A stretch of 64,000 nt of DNA from Sanguinoderma infundibulare (Eukaryota > Basidiomycota > Agaricomycetes > Polyporales > Polyporaceae). The position numbers and the translations under genes are program-made. The stretch spans positions 1,116,001 through 1,180,000 of the forward strand of contig JAVLRN010000007.1 of NCBI GenBank assembly GCA_032821775.1, in the 5' to 3' direction. This document shows positions 22,097 through 33,500 of the stretch, in pieces (positions within the stretch are counted from its first letter, which is position 1; each line of letters opens with the position of its first letter). Under the pieces are notes generated by a model that worked only from the letters and a program-made list of their open reading frames with translations, was not told where the DNA came from and searched no databases.

Positions 22097-24576
22097 TCAC
22101 GAGCACCGCGTCGTGACGACGACGCGCGCAACGCTCTCCAACAACCGCTCCGGGTCGGCCCTCACCTCCTCCGTCCAATACTGGACCTTCACGACATAGC
22201 TCCCCAGCGCGTCCCCGTCGTCCACCAGCCGCGTCTGGTTCACGAACTGAGGCACCTCGATCCCGTCCTTGACCCACGTGATCGCGTATCCCTCCTCCAC
22301 GTCGACCGGCGTGTCCCGCAGGTGCGCGAGCGGGACCACGGAGAGGTCGAGCACCCTCTGCGAATTGGAAGAGGAAATCGAAGAAGGGGAAGAACAGGAG
22401 AGGGCGAGGTCGTCGATGAGCGTGACGCGCCGGAGGAGCGCGTGCCAGAGCCCTTCGACGCAGGCCTTGCAGAAGTTGGGCGTGGTGACGATGCGCATGA
22501 GGCAGTCCTCGTTCGTCGGGCGGTACGTCGTCTTGTTCTCCTCGGAGAACCTGTACGAGCGATTCGGGTCAGTTGGCACCCAGTGAAGGTCAGTTCGCGG
22601 TGGACCAGAAAAGTCGCAATCTCCGATATGGAGTGCTATCTCCGGTATGGTGGGATCTCGCAACCGAGCGCAGCGAGTGAGTAAGACAGAAGGATCGGAC
22701 GCACGTCGGGTATAGGCTGTAATGTCCGGGAGTCGTGACAAACCTAACAAATGAAACACACGCGTCAGCAAACCCAAACGGAACCCCGACATACCGCATC
22801 CCCATCGGGAAGCTGAGCACTCACTCGCTCTCGTCGCCAAATTCCAACACCTCGACGTTGCACAGCTGCGCCTCGCCCTCGGTCTCCTTGTTCTTCAACT
22901 CAAACTTGACCTCGTGCTCGCCCTCAGCGAGCGTGCGGTTCAGCTTGATGTCGTAGTGCCACCGATCGACGCCAATGTCAGCGCGCGGTGCCCAGTGCAG
23001 GTCCGTGCCGTCGAGGAAGACGACGAGATCGGATGCCTTGGGAATGCCCGAGAGTGAGAAGCGGACGAGGTGCCAGGCGTATTGGCCGGAAGAGTTGAAT
23101 GTGGTCGACCAGGCGGCGGAGGTGTTGAGGAGCGTCCAGGCGTAGTTCTGGAGAGGCATCACGGCGCGCTCGACGCGAAATTTCTCCTCGAAGCGGTCAT
23201 AGTCATCGTGAGGGTGTGAATGGACAGACGAGAGCCAATGCTTCCAGGGCACGCCAGCTGGGGTGGTGTTGTGTGCGGCATTGACGCCAAAGTAGCCCCA
23301 TCCGCCATCATACTCCTCGCCGACGTCGATGATGGAGTGGCCTAGCTCATGCCTGCAGATTGGTGAATGGCGTGGTGATGTGATGGTCGTTTAGGGTTAC
23401 GCACCGAAGAACCAATGGACCGTTCGCGAGCGAAGGGGTGATCACTCTGTCGGGCAAGAATGGGATTCTCTGCGATCAGCTCGGAGAAAGACGAGCACTC
23501 ACGTAAACTCTCCGCCCAGCCCTGGAAGGGTAGATCGCAGTGAGTGACATAGGATTCATGTGGCCAAGGTAACTACGCACCTCCGTAGAGCGGGTCATTT
23601 CCTGTAAGATGGACAGTCAGGGTTCGGAAGGAGCCGAAGGGAGGACGAGTAGACGAACCGATAAGAATGGGGAAGTCGCAACGGGTGCCAAGGGAGTGAC
23701 AAGCTTGGCGAGCGACCTCCGGTTTGCTGTAGTAGACTGCACGGAGCTCGGTACCATCGCGGTATAGGCCGAAGACTGTGCTGTGATGTTGTACAGGGCG
23801 TCAGGAGCCGGAAGTGGAATAGAATAGGACTGTAATGACTTGCTCCTTGGGTTTACCGCCGACGCCGACTCCACTCTGTACGGGGGATAAGATGAGCGGA
23901 TAGATGTGGATGAAGGTGCGTTTCATACCTCCTTGCTGGGAACAAAGGCAGCCCAGAAATTGAGGAGAGGTTTGACGGTGTAGAAAGTCTGGTTGCCGGA
24001 GACGTCTTGGGCGAGGCGGAGGGCGTCATCGAGAAACTTGTCCTTCTCAGCTGAAGTGTCTGCAGGCCATGCGAAATCGGTGAGGCTGTCAGAGGACGAC
24101 GAGGATAGATGGAGAGACTCACAACCGTCGGCAAAGAAGACGAGATCGACCCGGTTGCTAGAGTCTCCGGAGGTGATGAGTGGGAAAACCTGGAGCTGGG
24201 GAGTGTCGTCCTGGACGGGTCGTAGCACAGCCTGGTCTGCTTCATACACCGTAGGGGTCGGGGGAATAAGGGCATGGAAGTCCCAGGTATGTTTCTGCCC
24301 ACACAACGACTCAGCACGCTCCCAGACCGTCTCTTCTGCTTCAGCAATGAACTGGATTCTCTCCTCGCCGGTCTCCAAGGGCTTGCTTTTGAAGTAGCCA
24401 CTTTCCGGAAGGCCTCTGAAGTGTTGGGTCTCGCGAAGCGTGAGGTGAGTGCACTTGAGGGTGTCCGGTTCGCGGTGAACGACGAGTTCATACGGCCGCT
24501 CAGTGATGTCGGCCCCAAGCACCGAAGCCAAGCAAAGGCAGAGCGCAAGCCAGAAGTCGAGCAGAATGCGCTTCAT
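22097..24576 (-). CDS. Secreted metallopeptidase, family M64 (IgA-peptidase type)
   Basis: Zinc endopeptidase predicted to be secreted, 634 residues. Nine exons (minus): 24576-23929, 23875-23844, 23780-23659, 23601-23581, 23521-23503, 23446-23405, 23352-22825, 22743-22705, 22550-22097, all in phase. The N-terminal 20-odd residues are a signal peptide (MKRILLDFWLALCLCLASVLG). The catalytic segment RHELGHSIIDVGEEYDGG carries the HExxH zinc motif and the downstream GEEYD of M64. The C-terminal domain has the PTNEDCLMR and CKACVEGLW cysteine motifs. Intron 2 appears to use a GC donor (see findings). Bacterial relatives cleave immunoglobulin A, hence the family name; fungal members more likely process environmental or wall proteins. 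Divergently transcribed from the RRM gene at 24848 across 271 bases. Very confident on family, less on the smallest exons. Confidence 0.92.
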
Positions 24577-24847
24577 GTTGGCGATAGCGGGGCAGAAAGC
24601 GTGGGTGCTAGCTAGATATGCATCCCGGAGACAAACTCTACGAAGCTCGTCATCCTCGTCGTCGTCGCGGGCGGTGAGAACGACGAGGCCCACGCGACGA
24701 GCCGCGTTCCCGCCGGGCCGGGGAGGCAAGGGAGGGAATGACATCATCCGCGTCGGAGAGCGCGCAGTCTGGATCTGAGACGGAGACTGTCCTCGACGAC
24801 CGTCCATCGATCCCCAATCCACCGCTACCATCCCATCCACCACCACC

Positions 24848-26037
24848 ATGTCCGCCAACGTCATCCACGTACGTCCAGTCGCCCTCAGACACTTGCTTCA
24901 GATGCGTCGCAATGATATGTACTAACCGAGTGCTTCCTTCTGGACAGGTTTCTGGCATCGCGACGACGACGCCCAAGGACCATCTTCACCAATTCTTCCA
25001 GTAAGTCCTATCATCAATTGCACTCTACTCAACCTCTCGCATTCTTCCGCTCCATCGCCTGGCATTGGCTGTCGCAAGCTCTGCGGACCAGTTCGCAACG
25101 ACCCGGCGCACCGACTCAAACCCCTTACAGGTTCTGCGGCGAGATCGACAGCATAGACTACGATGAAGACAAGCACACCGCCTTGATCAAGTTCGAGAAG
25201 CCGTCCGCGGCCAGGACCGCGCTCATGCTCAACGGCGGCACCCTCGACGCCGTCCACCTCACCATCGTCTCCGACCTCCCGGACGCCCCCCCGGCCGCCA
25301 AGGAGACCGAGCAGCACGCCACCCCCCACGAGCACATCGCCCAGAGCGACAAGCCGCGCGCCGGAAGTGAGTCCGTCCCTCGTCATCGTCCCTCGCGAGG
25401 CGGGCACTTAAGCCTTGCCCTCCACAAAGTCGCCGCCGAGTACCTCGCAAGGGGCTACACCCTCTCGGACCAGATCCTCCAGCGCGCGATCGAGCTCGAC
25501 CAGCAGCATGGCATCTCCACTCGCTTCCTGTCCTATATCGGCAACCTCGACACCAGCCTCGGTGAGTCCCATGAACGTCCGTGCAATTATCCTTCCCTCC
25601 CCTGAAGCCTCTGTAGGGGCAAAGGTGCTCGGGCCAGAGAAGACGCTCTCGGGCAAGGCCCACGAGACCCTCCAGAGCGCGACCCAGCAGGCGAGGGCTG
25701 TCGACGAGCAGCGCGGCATCTCCAAGACTGCCACCGACGTGAGTGACCTGCGCTGTCCGCGTGCTTGGGGGCCTTTGACAACATTGGCTGCTGCACCCAG
25801 TACTACGTCAAGGCCCTCGCGTCGCCATTCGGCCAGAAGGTCAAGGCGTTCTACACGACCACCTCCAAGCAGGTGCTCGACATTCACGAGGAGGCCCGCC
25901 GCATCCACGAGACGCACAAGGCGAGCCAGAGCCCGACCGTGACCCCATCTCCGTCCGGCGTCGGCACTTCCAACGCCCCCGACGTCCAGCCGGCCGACAC
26001 GAAGGAGGCACCCAAAGCCGGCGAGGCGTCGACGTAA
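24848..26037 (+). CDS. vip1: RRM-domain protein, Vip1-like
   Basis: RNA-recognition-motif protein of 266 residues related to fission yeast Vip1; the role is little known, probably RNA binding in the cytoplasm or nucleus. Six exons: 24848-24868, 24948-25000, 25131-25366, 25430-25561, 25617-25738, 25801-26037, all in phase. The RRM occupies residues 3 to about 75: VIHVSGIA as RNP2-like strand, DYDEDKHTALIKFEK as RNP1-like strand, with a divergent RNP1. Then come a charged linker and the conserved YLARGYTLSDQILQRAIELDQQ helix, a GAKVLGPEKTLSGKA segment and the YYVKALASPFGQKVKAFYTTTSKQV helix typical of this fungal family. The C-terminus is Ala/Pro/Thr-rich. The first exon is only seven codons. 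Confidence 0.9.
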
Positions 26038-27459
26038 TGCTGCGGGCAACAGAAGTAGTGTGCAAGTGTTGTATGATTTTATTGTACTGGACTGGCGGGC
26101 TTCCCAGGCGTGGATGTATGCACATGCTTACGATCCCATCCTTGCCCTGTGTGCGTAGCATCAGCCTGGTGGAACGCATCGTCCAACGGAGTGCGCCGGG
26201 TGGCGCCATAGCACTCGCACCTCGTTTGACTTGACGTCAGAAACGATCGATTTGGATCTCGTCGCCGACGATCACTCGACAATCCTCCGGATCCACGGCT
26301 GTCGGTACGTCCGGCACTCACCAAGTGACCCCAGGCGAGCACGCAGCTCTTGTCAGTTTAAGAACTGAGACCATCGCCGTCTATCGTCGTCTTCTGGACG
26401 TCTTCCCGGGTCCAACATCACGCTGACGCCACGGCAACCGCAGCATGGACGCGTTCTGATACATGTACCAGTTGCATAGTGTGAGACACGAACGCCTTGC
26501 GGCCACACGAACCGGCAGCCTCTAATAACGAAGATGGCGGGCGCTGGTGTGCGGCGCAGCGAGCATGGTATTGAGAGGTCAATAAGGGTTATAACGCTTA
26601 GGGTACCGGGTATTAACGAGCGATGAGGATCCGGTCGGATGAGGAGGGATGGGAAGGGGCCCAGCGCGGGTGTGAGCGCGATATCCGACGTCACCAGTAA
26701 AGAGTAAAAGAGTACGACAGTGAACAGGACCCAAGGCCGCGCGCGAAGGGGGGCATGAGGATAAGGATGAGGATAATAAGTGAATATGATGGCTGGGACG
26801 GTGCAGTCGTACAAGTAACCAGTGAAGAGAAAGGTCGAAAGGCGTGACTGACGTGAGACGTAGAGAGGGGGGACGAAGGGCCAGAACACCGACCAAGGGA
26901 GCGCGAATGATCAGGGGAGCCTGATGTACGAGCGAGGTCGGCTGCAGGGTTTCTGGAAGCTTAAGAAGGAGCTGCCGGCGGGGGCTTGAAGATGGCATCC
27001 GCGCACCAGTGCCTGCTCTTGCGGGAGAAATGCGGGATGGTGGCGTGGGCGAGACGGCGGGGCCAGGGTTGGGTGGAAGAACAAAGGTGGAAGGGAAGGG
27101 GGAAAGGAACATCCTAATACCTAGTCGTGACAGAATGCGGGTGAGAAAGCGACAAGCATGGGTCCGTACGTACATGGGAATTATAATGGCGAACGGGAGA
27201 CGGGCGAGACGTTCGGCGTCAGGCGAGGTCGGGCGAGGATGCAATGTTGCAAAGCACGAAAGACGCAGAATGCATGCATGGATGGTTGCAATAAGGAGAC
27301 AGATACAACGTCCGCGCAGACCGGAAGAGAGAGAGAGGAGATAAGTGACGAGAGTCAAAACGTATCAGAACCACCATGACCGGGACGAACCGTGAGGACG
27401 CGAACGGAAACGCAAATGAGCGGAAGGGGCAGCACGCAAACGTGGCAGATCCAGACATG
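26038..27459. other. Convergent intergenic region
   Basis: Lies between the 3' ends of the RRM gene (plus) and the CaaX-protein gene (minus), so it should hold both 3' untranslated regions and terminators. ORFs up to 259 codons (minus, 26579-27358) lack motifs; I see no gene. Confidence 0.5.
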
Positions 27460-29766
27460 TCACATAATAACGCATTTGCAGCACCCCGCGCCGCGATCCT
27501 CGTCCATTTGCTGTGGTGGCTGCTGTTGCTGTTGCTGCCCCTTATCCGGCATAAGCTGCATCGCTTGCATCTGCCGCCCGCCTGGCTGATAATGCGCAAA
27601 TGGTGGCGGAGATTCTATGCGCAACCGGTCGACCGAGAGCGGCGTAGCGGGAGCCGGCGGCGTTGTCGGGGACGGCAGGTGCTCGTCTGGTGGTGCGAGA
27701 CCGGGGTCCTCCTCGATTGTCGGCGAACTGGGCTTTGGCAGGCCGAACTCGTCCATGGGGATCTGCTCGGGGTTCCCGCTCCATCGCTTGCGCCGCTTTG
27801 TTGCGTCGTACCCGAACGTCCCGGGTGCCTTGAACACAGAACGTGTGAGGTGCGGTAGCACATCAAGACGGAAAAAGACTGACCGGCTCGATAATCATGG
27901 GCTCGGGCTCCCTGGGCTTTGGCGTGCCGTCTGCTGTCTCGTACTGATCTTGCAGGCCCTTCTTTCTCGCAACTACCGGAAGCACGACCTGAGTAGCCGA
28001 AGGGGTGAGAACTTGTGAAGCAAGGAACAGGACAGACCCGGCGAGTGCGGTACTCACGTCGTCCCAATTACCGTTGGCGGGTCGAGGCTGTGTCCATGTT
28101 GGAATGGCATCCTCATCTCCGTCGGGCAACGGATACTGACCGACAGAGCGGCGGTTGTCCTCCTTTGCGCCCATCCGTTTTTGTATGGACGACGGGGGCG
28201 CCTTCGCCCTCAGTTTCTTCGACGATGATTGCGGTGTGGAGTTCGCGGGGCTCTTTGCACGGCCCTTGGTGGTGGGTGTTGCGGGTGTCGACGCACTCGC
28301 CGTCACTGTCGTTGGGGGAGGCAAGCCTTGAGTCTTGATCGGCTGGGTGGCCGAACGCGGAATTGGAGAAACATCTGGTGGTGGTGGCGAGGGGGCAGAC
28401 AGCCCCGATTCCGATGTGCTACGGGACGGCTTGGCAGGGGTCGGTGTCGTTGTTCGGGAGCGGGACGTGGGCTGAGGTATTCGACTGCGCGAGTTGTTGT
28501 GCGTGTGCCTGCTGCTCGGGGTGTCGCTGCGTTCGAGGGATGGCGAGGATATTGACCCGTTGGGGTGTGGTTGCACGGCCTGAGTATAATAGTCGTCCAG
28601 CTCGTCGTTGTCCCCGTCATCATCGTCATCGTCGTCGAGGTCCGTCAGTGGCCGCTCGTCCATCACCTTCCCCTCCTTCATGGCGTCCTCGTCAATGCAT
28701 ATGCTCTCCCGAGCTCCGGCACTGTCCGCCCTATGCCTGCCTCTTGCCCGCCCGTTAGGTGTATCCCTTCCGCGCGAGCTTGACCGAGAACGCGACGAGA
28801 GACCGGAATGCGACTTGCCGGACGCCTTCCGTAGTGTATGGCCGTAGTTCGCTATATCGAGCATCTCCTGGCGCCGGGCGACGCGCAGCTCACCCACACC
28901 GCCGTTGCGTGCAATGTCACCGCGGTACCAGTGCTCGAACGGATGCTCCTCCGACTCGGAAGACATCCGTTCTGGGGCGTATTCGAACTGGCTCTGTGAC
29001 GAGGAAAGGGAGTTCGGGGGAAACGGCGCCGGTTCCTGGAAGATGTCGGACACCTTCCGGCGCGGGACCTGGATGGTCGAGCGCGAGGTTTGTGACTGGG
29101 GCGGCGACTGCGACGGGCCCCGGCCGTTCGTCTTCTCTTCGACGGGGTAGAGGTGCGTGTCCGAGGGCTCACCGCCATTATGTCGTGAGTAGCCGTTCAC
29201 CCGCCCGTTGGTCGATCCGTTGTACGTCGAATGTGCTTGGCTGGACGTGCTCCCTGTTCGCGCCCGCGAGACGGGGATGCGCGTGCCCTTTGGGGGGTTG
29301 ACGGGCGAGACGGAGCGTGTGCTCTCTGCAAAGAGCGGCATAGGTTCTGCGGAGGAGGGAGGAGGCTCAAACGGGAACGGTTGTGAAAGGGCGCGCGCAC
29401 GCTTGGAGGGGGTCAGAGAAGCTGCATACGTCGACTCGGCGGCCCTGGAAGACGATATGCTAGGGCGAGGGATCGCGCTCGGCTTGCTATTCGTGTGCGA
29501 GTGCGAGGAGGTGGACGTGCCCGGTCTCGGTGGGGGTGCATAGTACTGGCTGCTTGGTGGGTCGTCGGCGGACGTGATCGACGCGGCGGAGATGCGCTTA
29601 GCGAGGACGTTGCTCTCGTCTTTTAGACCTGCAGGTCGTGTCAGAGAGTGGCTCCAACCCAGCAGGCGTTTGACAGGGAATTACGTTTGCGAAGCGCAGG
29701 TACAATCACCTCGTCCCAAGTCCGTTCTGGCGGCAAGGCGGATTGGGCAGTCGCAGTCAAGGCCAT
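27460..29766 (-). CDS. Low-complexity protein with C-terminal CaaX prenylation box (CVIM)
   Basis: Unrecognised 708-residue protein. Model (minus): exons 29766-29685, 29628-28058, 27988-27884, 27828-27460; phases 1, 0, 0. The first about 40 residues (TWDEVIVPALRKRLKDESNVLAKRIS) are the most regular part and look helical. The middle 500 residues are Ser/Pro/Arg-rich and disordered, with an aspartate run (about 9 D) and RSRSSSRGR clusters. Near the end come a KRRKRWSGNPEQIPMDEFG basic block and a glutamine run. The last seven residues are C-C-K-C-V-I-M: a CaaX box whose terminal Met favours farnesylation, with two upstream cysteines that could be palmitoylated. This predicts membrane anchoring, probably at the plasma membrane. 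The layout suggests a scaffold or polarity factor, but that is inference. The window's GGTase-I gene is unlikely to act on a Met-ending box. Confidence 0.8.
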
Positions 29767-30564
29767 GGGCCCAGAAGTGAAGGAGGGAGGAGGAGGCCAA
29801 GCAGGGTGGGGAGAACTGCCTTCAAGAACGGGGAAATAAGGAGGGAAACGAAGAGCAGCAGCGGGAGGCGGGCCTTGGTCGTCGTCGCGGGGAAAGAAGC
29901 CTCAAGCCCGACATCCACCCCCGGCCAGCGGCTGGCGCCCGACCCCGCCAATAATATTAATACCAGACTAACAACCCCCTTTTCCCACACGCTTATCCCC
30001 CTTCTAATCCCCTTTACACGCTACTACACACCATTCCTTACCCGGCTAACGCGCGTTCTTACTCGTGGGTTTCCCGTCCGGACCGGCGTCCTCCCTCGCA
30101 TGGTTGCATCCGCTGATGGCACTCTTCCACCGCCCAACGACCGCAGGAGAGCTCGAGAAGTCGGTGAGTTGACAACACGGTTTCCGACACAAGGCACGTC
30201 TCCGCGGCGTAACCTTATCGCTCTATGTTCAGGGAGAGGCGACAGACACAAGTACAATATTAAGCCGACTCTAAATAGCGCTAGGTGTAATGACGGTACG
30301 TGTTCGTTAGATGAGATGCAGCGAATGACGGATTGCGAGCGATGTGCGTGCGAGAACAGCCAGTACGAGTGTCAAATGCCAGTGAGACGGGGTTGGGATT
30401 GAGGTGGGTGTAAGACCATGGACGGGAGAAAGGAAAGTGACCGCATGATATCATGATGTGACCGCGAGAGAGCAAAACGAACGAATGTATGTAAGACTCA
30501 GAGCCACCCGGACAGAGACATGGAAGCAAACCCTGAGAAACTAGAATTACATTGACGCAGCGTG
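29767..30564. other. Intergenic, two minus-strand genes in tandem
   Basis: Promoter of the CaaX-protein gene and 3' end of the kinase gene's downstream flank. The 219-codon plus frame from 29743 has no motif. Nothing else seen. Confidence 0.5.
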
Positions 30565-33500
30565 CTAACGCCGATCCTGGCCCTGCCAGGGGATCTCGTG
30601 CAGCTGCTGTCGCGAAGACCTGCCATTGCCATTCAGGCCCGCGCTGTGGCGGGTCGACGTTCGGAGGTGGCTGCCGCTCCCGTACGCGTACGCCCCTGCT
30701 GCAGCATTGGCACTGGCACTGGCAGTCATCATCGCCAGGGACTCCGACGCGTGCCGTCGCATCCGTTTCGGCGCGATCCCCTTCGCACTCTTGGGCGTAT
30801 CGATGCCCTTCGAAAGCCGCGCCGACGGTTTGAGCGCCGGGGCGAGAGTGGGAACGATCTCTCTTGCAAGCTCCCGCACAAGAACCGCGACGTCGTTCTT
30901 GCTTAGCTTCGCCACGATGTCATAAATGCCGTAACGCTCGACGAGGACCGCACGGTTCGGGTGTACGTCGCACACCGTCCGCAATATACGGAGGAGGTTG
31001 AGTCGTACCACAGCCTTGCTCGAACCGAGCTTGTCGATGAGCCGCTTGAAGAATTGCGACTTGGCGACACCGATGGCAATGTTGGTGGAGATGCGGAAGA
31101 TCTTGAGGAGCGGCTCGAGCAGGTTCTCGAACGAGTTGGCCTTGGCCTGTACGAAGCACCGGAGCAGCGTGTCTAACGACTCCGGCTTCATGAGCTCATC
31201 TTCTATCCTGGCCGTCTCATCTTGCAGCCTGGCAACTGGATAAGCTCCAACATTCCCGCTCTGAAAGATGATTACGTACCAGGACAGAACAGATTCGAGC
31301 GCGCTGACTTGGAAGTAAGGGTCCTCTAGAAGACGAAGATAGAGCGACAATCCGTCGTGCTGCCACAACAGTATCCTGCAGCTCTTCCCCGCACTGGCAA
31401 GGTCGCACAGGATGGGAAGCGCAAATTGCTTGAGCGGCGAGCTCGACTCGATGACGCGTTTGAGGCTCGGGATGATGCCCGCCTGGGCGGCTTCCTCCTG
31501 TCTCGACTTGTTCAGACGACAGAGGTTGTAGCATGTCTGGAAGATGTGATTCGACATTTCCTGCAATTCTCAAAGTTCAGAGAGTCGCTATGACCGCGAG
31601 AAGCCTGCCACCTACTGTGCCAAACGGACCCGAGCTCTGCTCGTCAAGGATCTTGACCAAGATCTCGATAGCGTTAGCGTTCTGAAGGACTTCGAGAATG
31701 GTCGCATTCATGGAAAGATGCTTGACGGCCTTGAGCATCTGTACCAAATACTCGGGTTCCAGAAGCTCGCATGCGCGCAGAAGCCCTGCAAATATAAACG
31801 TGCAATTCAATTGGCCGCTGTTCGCCGTGAATGCATTGACACTTACGTCGGACGATCTTGCGCGTGCCGAGCGCGTTCCGGACATGAATATCGGATTGAG
31901 AGACCTGACAGAACACCAAGATGATCTGAAGGATCTTGCGGTTCATGTCGTCAGCGATCTCGCCCCGGCTGGCCATGACGTTCAGCAGCGCCGAGGACAG
32001 CGGATCGAGCAGGCCGTCGCGGATGAACATCCGACAGAAATCGTTCTTCGTAGTCGGACTCTGAAGCTCAAAGACGCTGCAGATGCCGTTGAGGGCGTGG
32101 ATGACGAGCTCGGACTGCTCCGTGTAGTCTTCGTCCAACAGGTCGACAAGGACTTTCAAGCCACGACATCTGAAACATAGAGACGTCAAGCGATATCCCA
32201 ACAGCAAAATGATGAGACGTACGAAATGAACATCTGAAGCGTCAACACCGACGAATGGCACAGCAACCGAATAAAGTGCGATGCTTCAAGACGGCACTCG
32301 GACGGATACTTCTTCGAGGTAAAGCCCATGATGACCGGAATCCCACTGTTTCGTAACATCAGCGAACATCCAATCACCAAGCAGATTATCCACAAACCCA
32401 ATGAGACAGAAGCTCTCTAGGAATCCCATGTCCGTGGTGACAAGCTACAACACCGGTCAGTCACGCAAAGCCTTCTCACCTTGTAATGCATCGTCACTCA
32501 CCCCGTTGACGATCTGCAACAACTTGAGCGTGACGTCGCGCGCCGTCCTAGACTCGAGTACCTCCAAAATGGCCAACATCCCGTGCGCCGACACAAGCTG
32601 CGACTGCATCTCAGGCGCGTCGTGTATGATGTTCAGCTACACCCTCAAACGTCAGCACACATCGCAAACACCGCGTACACCCCCTCCAGAACAGCAACGA
32701 ACAGCGACGTACCAACTGGTCGCATGCGTCCCTAAGCTGGAAGTCCGGCGCCGACGGCGTCAGCTCGTCGATCAGCTGCGTCACCTGCCCACACAACCGC
32801 GCGTACTTGTCCCTCTGCAGGTTCGCCTCCAGGTCGTCCTCCGCGTACCCCTCGTCTATTTCCGCGAAAGGGTCGTCTTCGTCCTCGTCCTCATCCCCGA
32901 GCCACGACTTGTTCGACAGCCGCGTGTTCAGCTGCAGCGTCTGCACCACCATCATCGGTTGTTCCCCCGCATGGCCCCCGTTCGCCGTCGTCTTCCCGAA
33001 CACGTCAGAGTAGTCGTCGTCGTCATCGTCCGCGTACTTGTCCAGGTCGTTCTGCAGCCGCCGGGCTTGCTCGCGTCCGAAGGAGTCGTTCCCGATGAAG
33101 GACGACGAGCGCGAATGCCCGCGGGCGGAGGACGGGCCGCTGGCAGGGCCGCTTGAGATGATGTTGAGCGTCGGGCGCGACCGATGGTGCGCGAGGCTAG
33201 GCAGGGGCGCGGTCATGGGCCCTGGTGACGGCGGCTGGAGGCCTATCGTCTTGATGTCGTTGGGGTGGAACAGACCGCGCCTAACCGAGTTCCTCAACTG
33301 GACGACGGGCCATGTTTGAGCATGTTCGCTTCAATTCGATCGGGACATGACGTGGACGTACCTTGAAGTCTGCGACCTTCTCTTCAAGCTTCGCTTCATC
33401 TTCGTCGAACACCAGATCAGAATAGTCCTCGGCAATGGGGGCGATCTGAGCCTCTGGCGCCTTCGCAACAGGCAAGGGTACTGTCACCCCGAGGCCCTGA

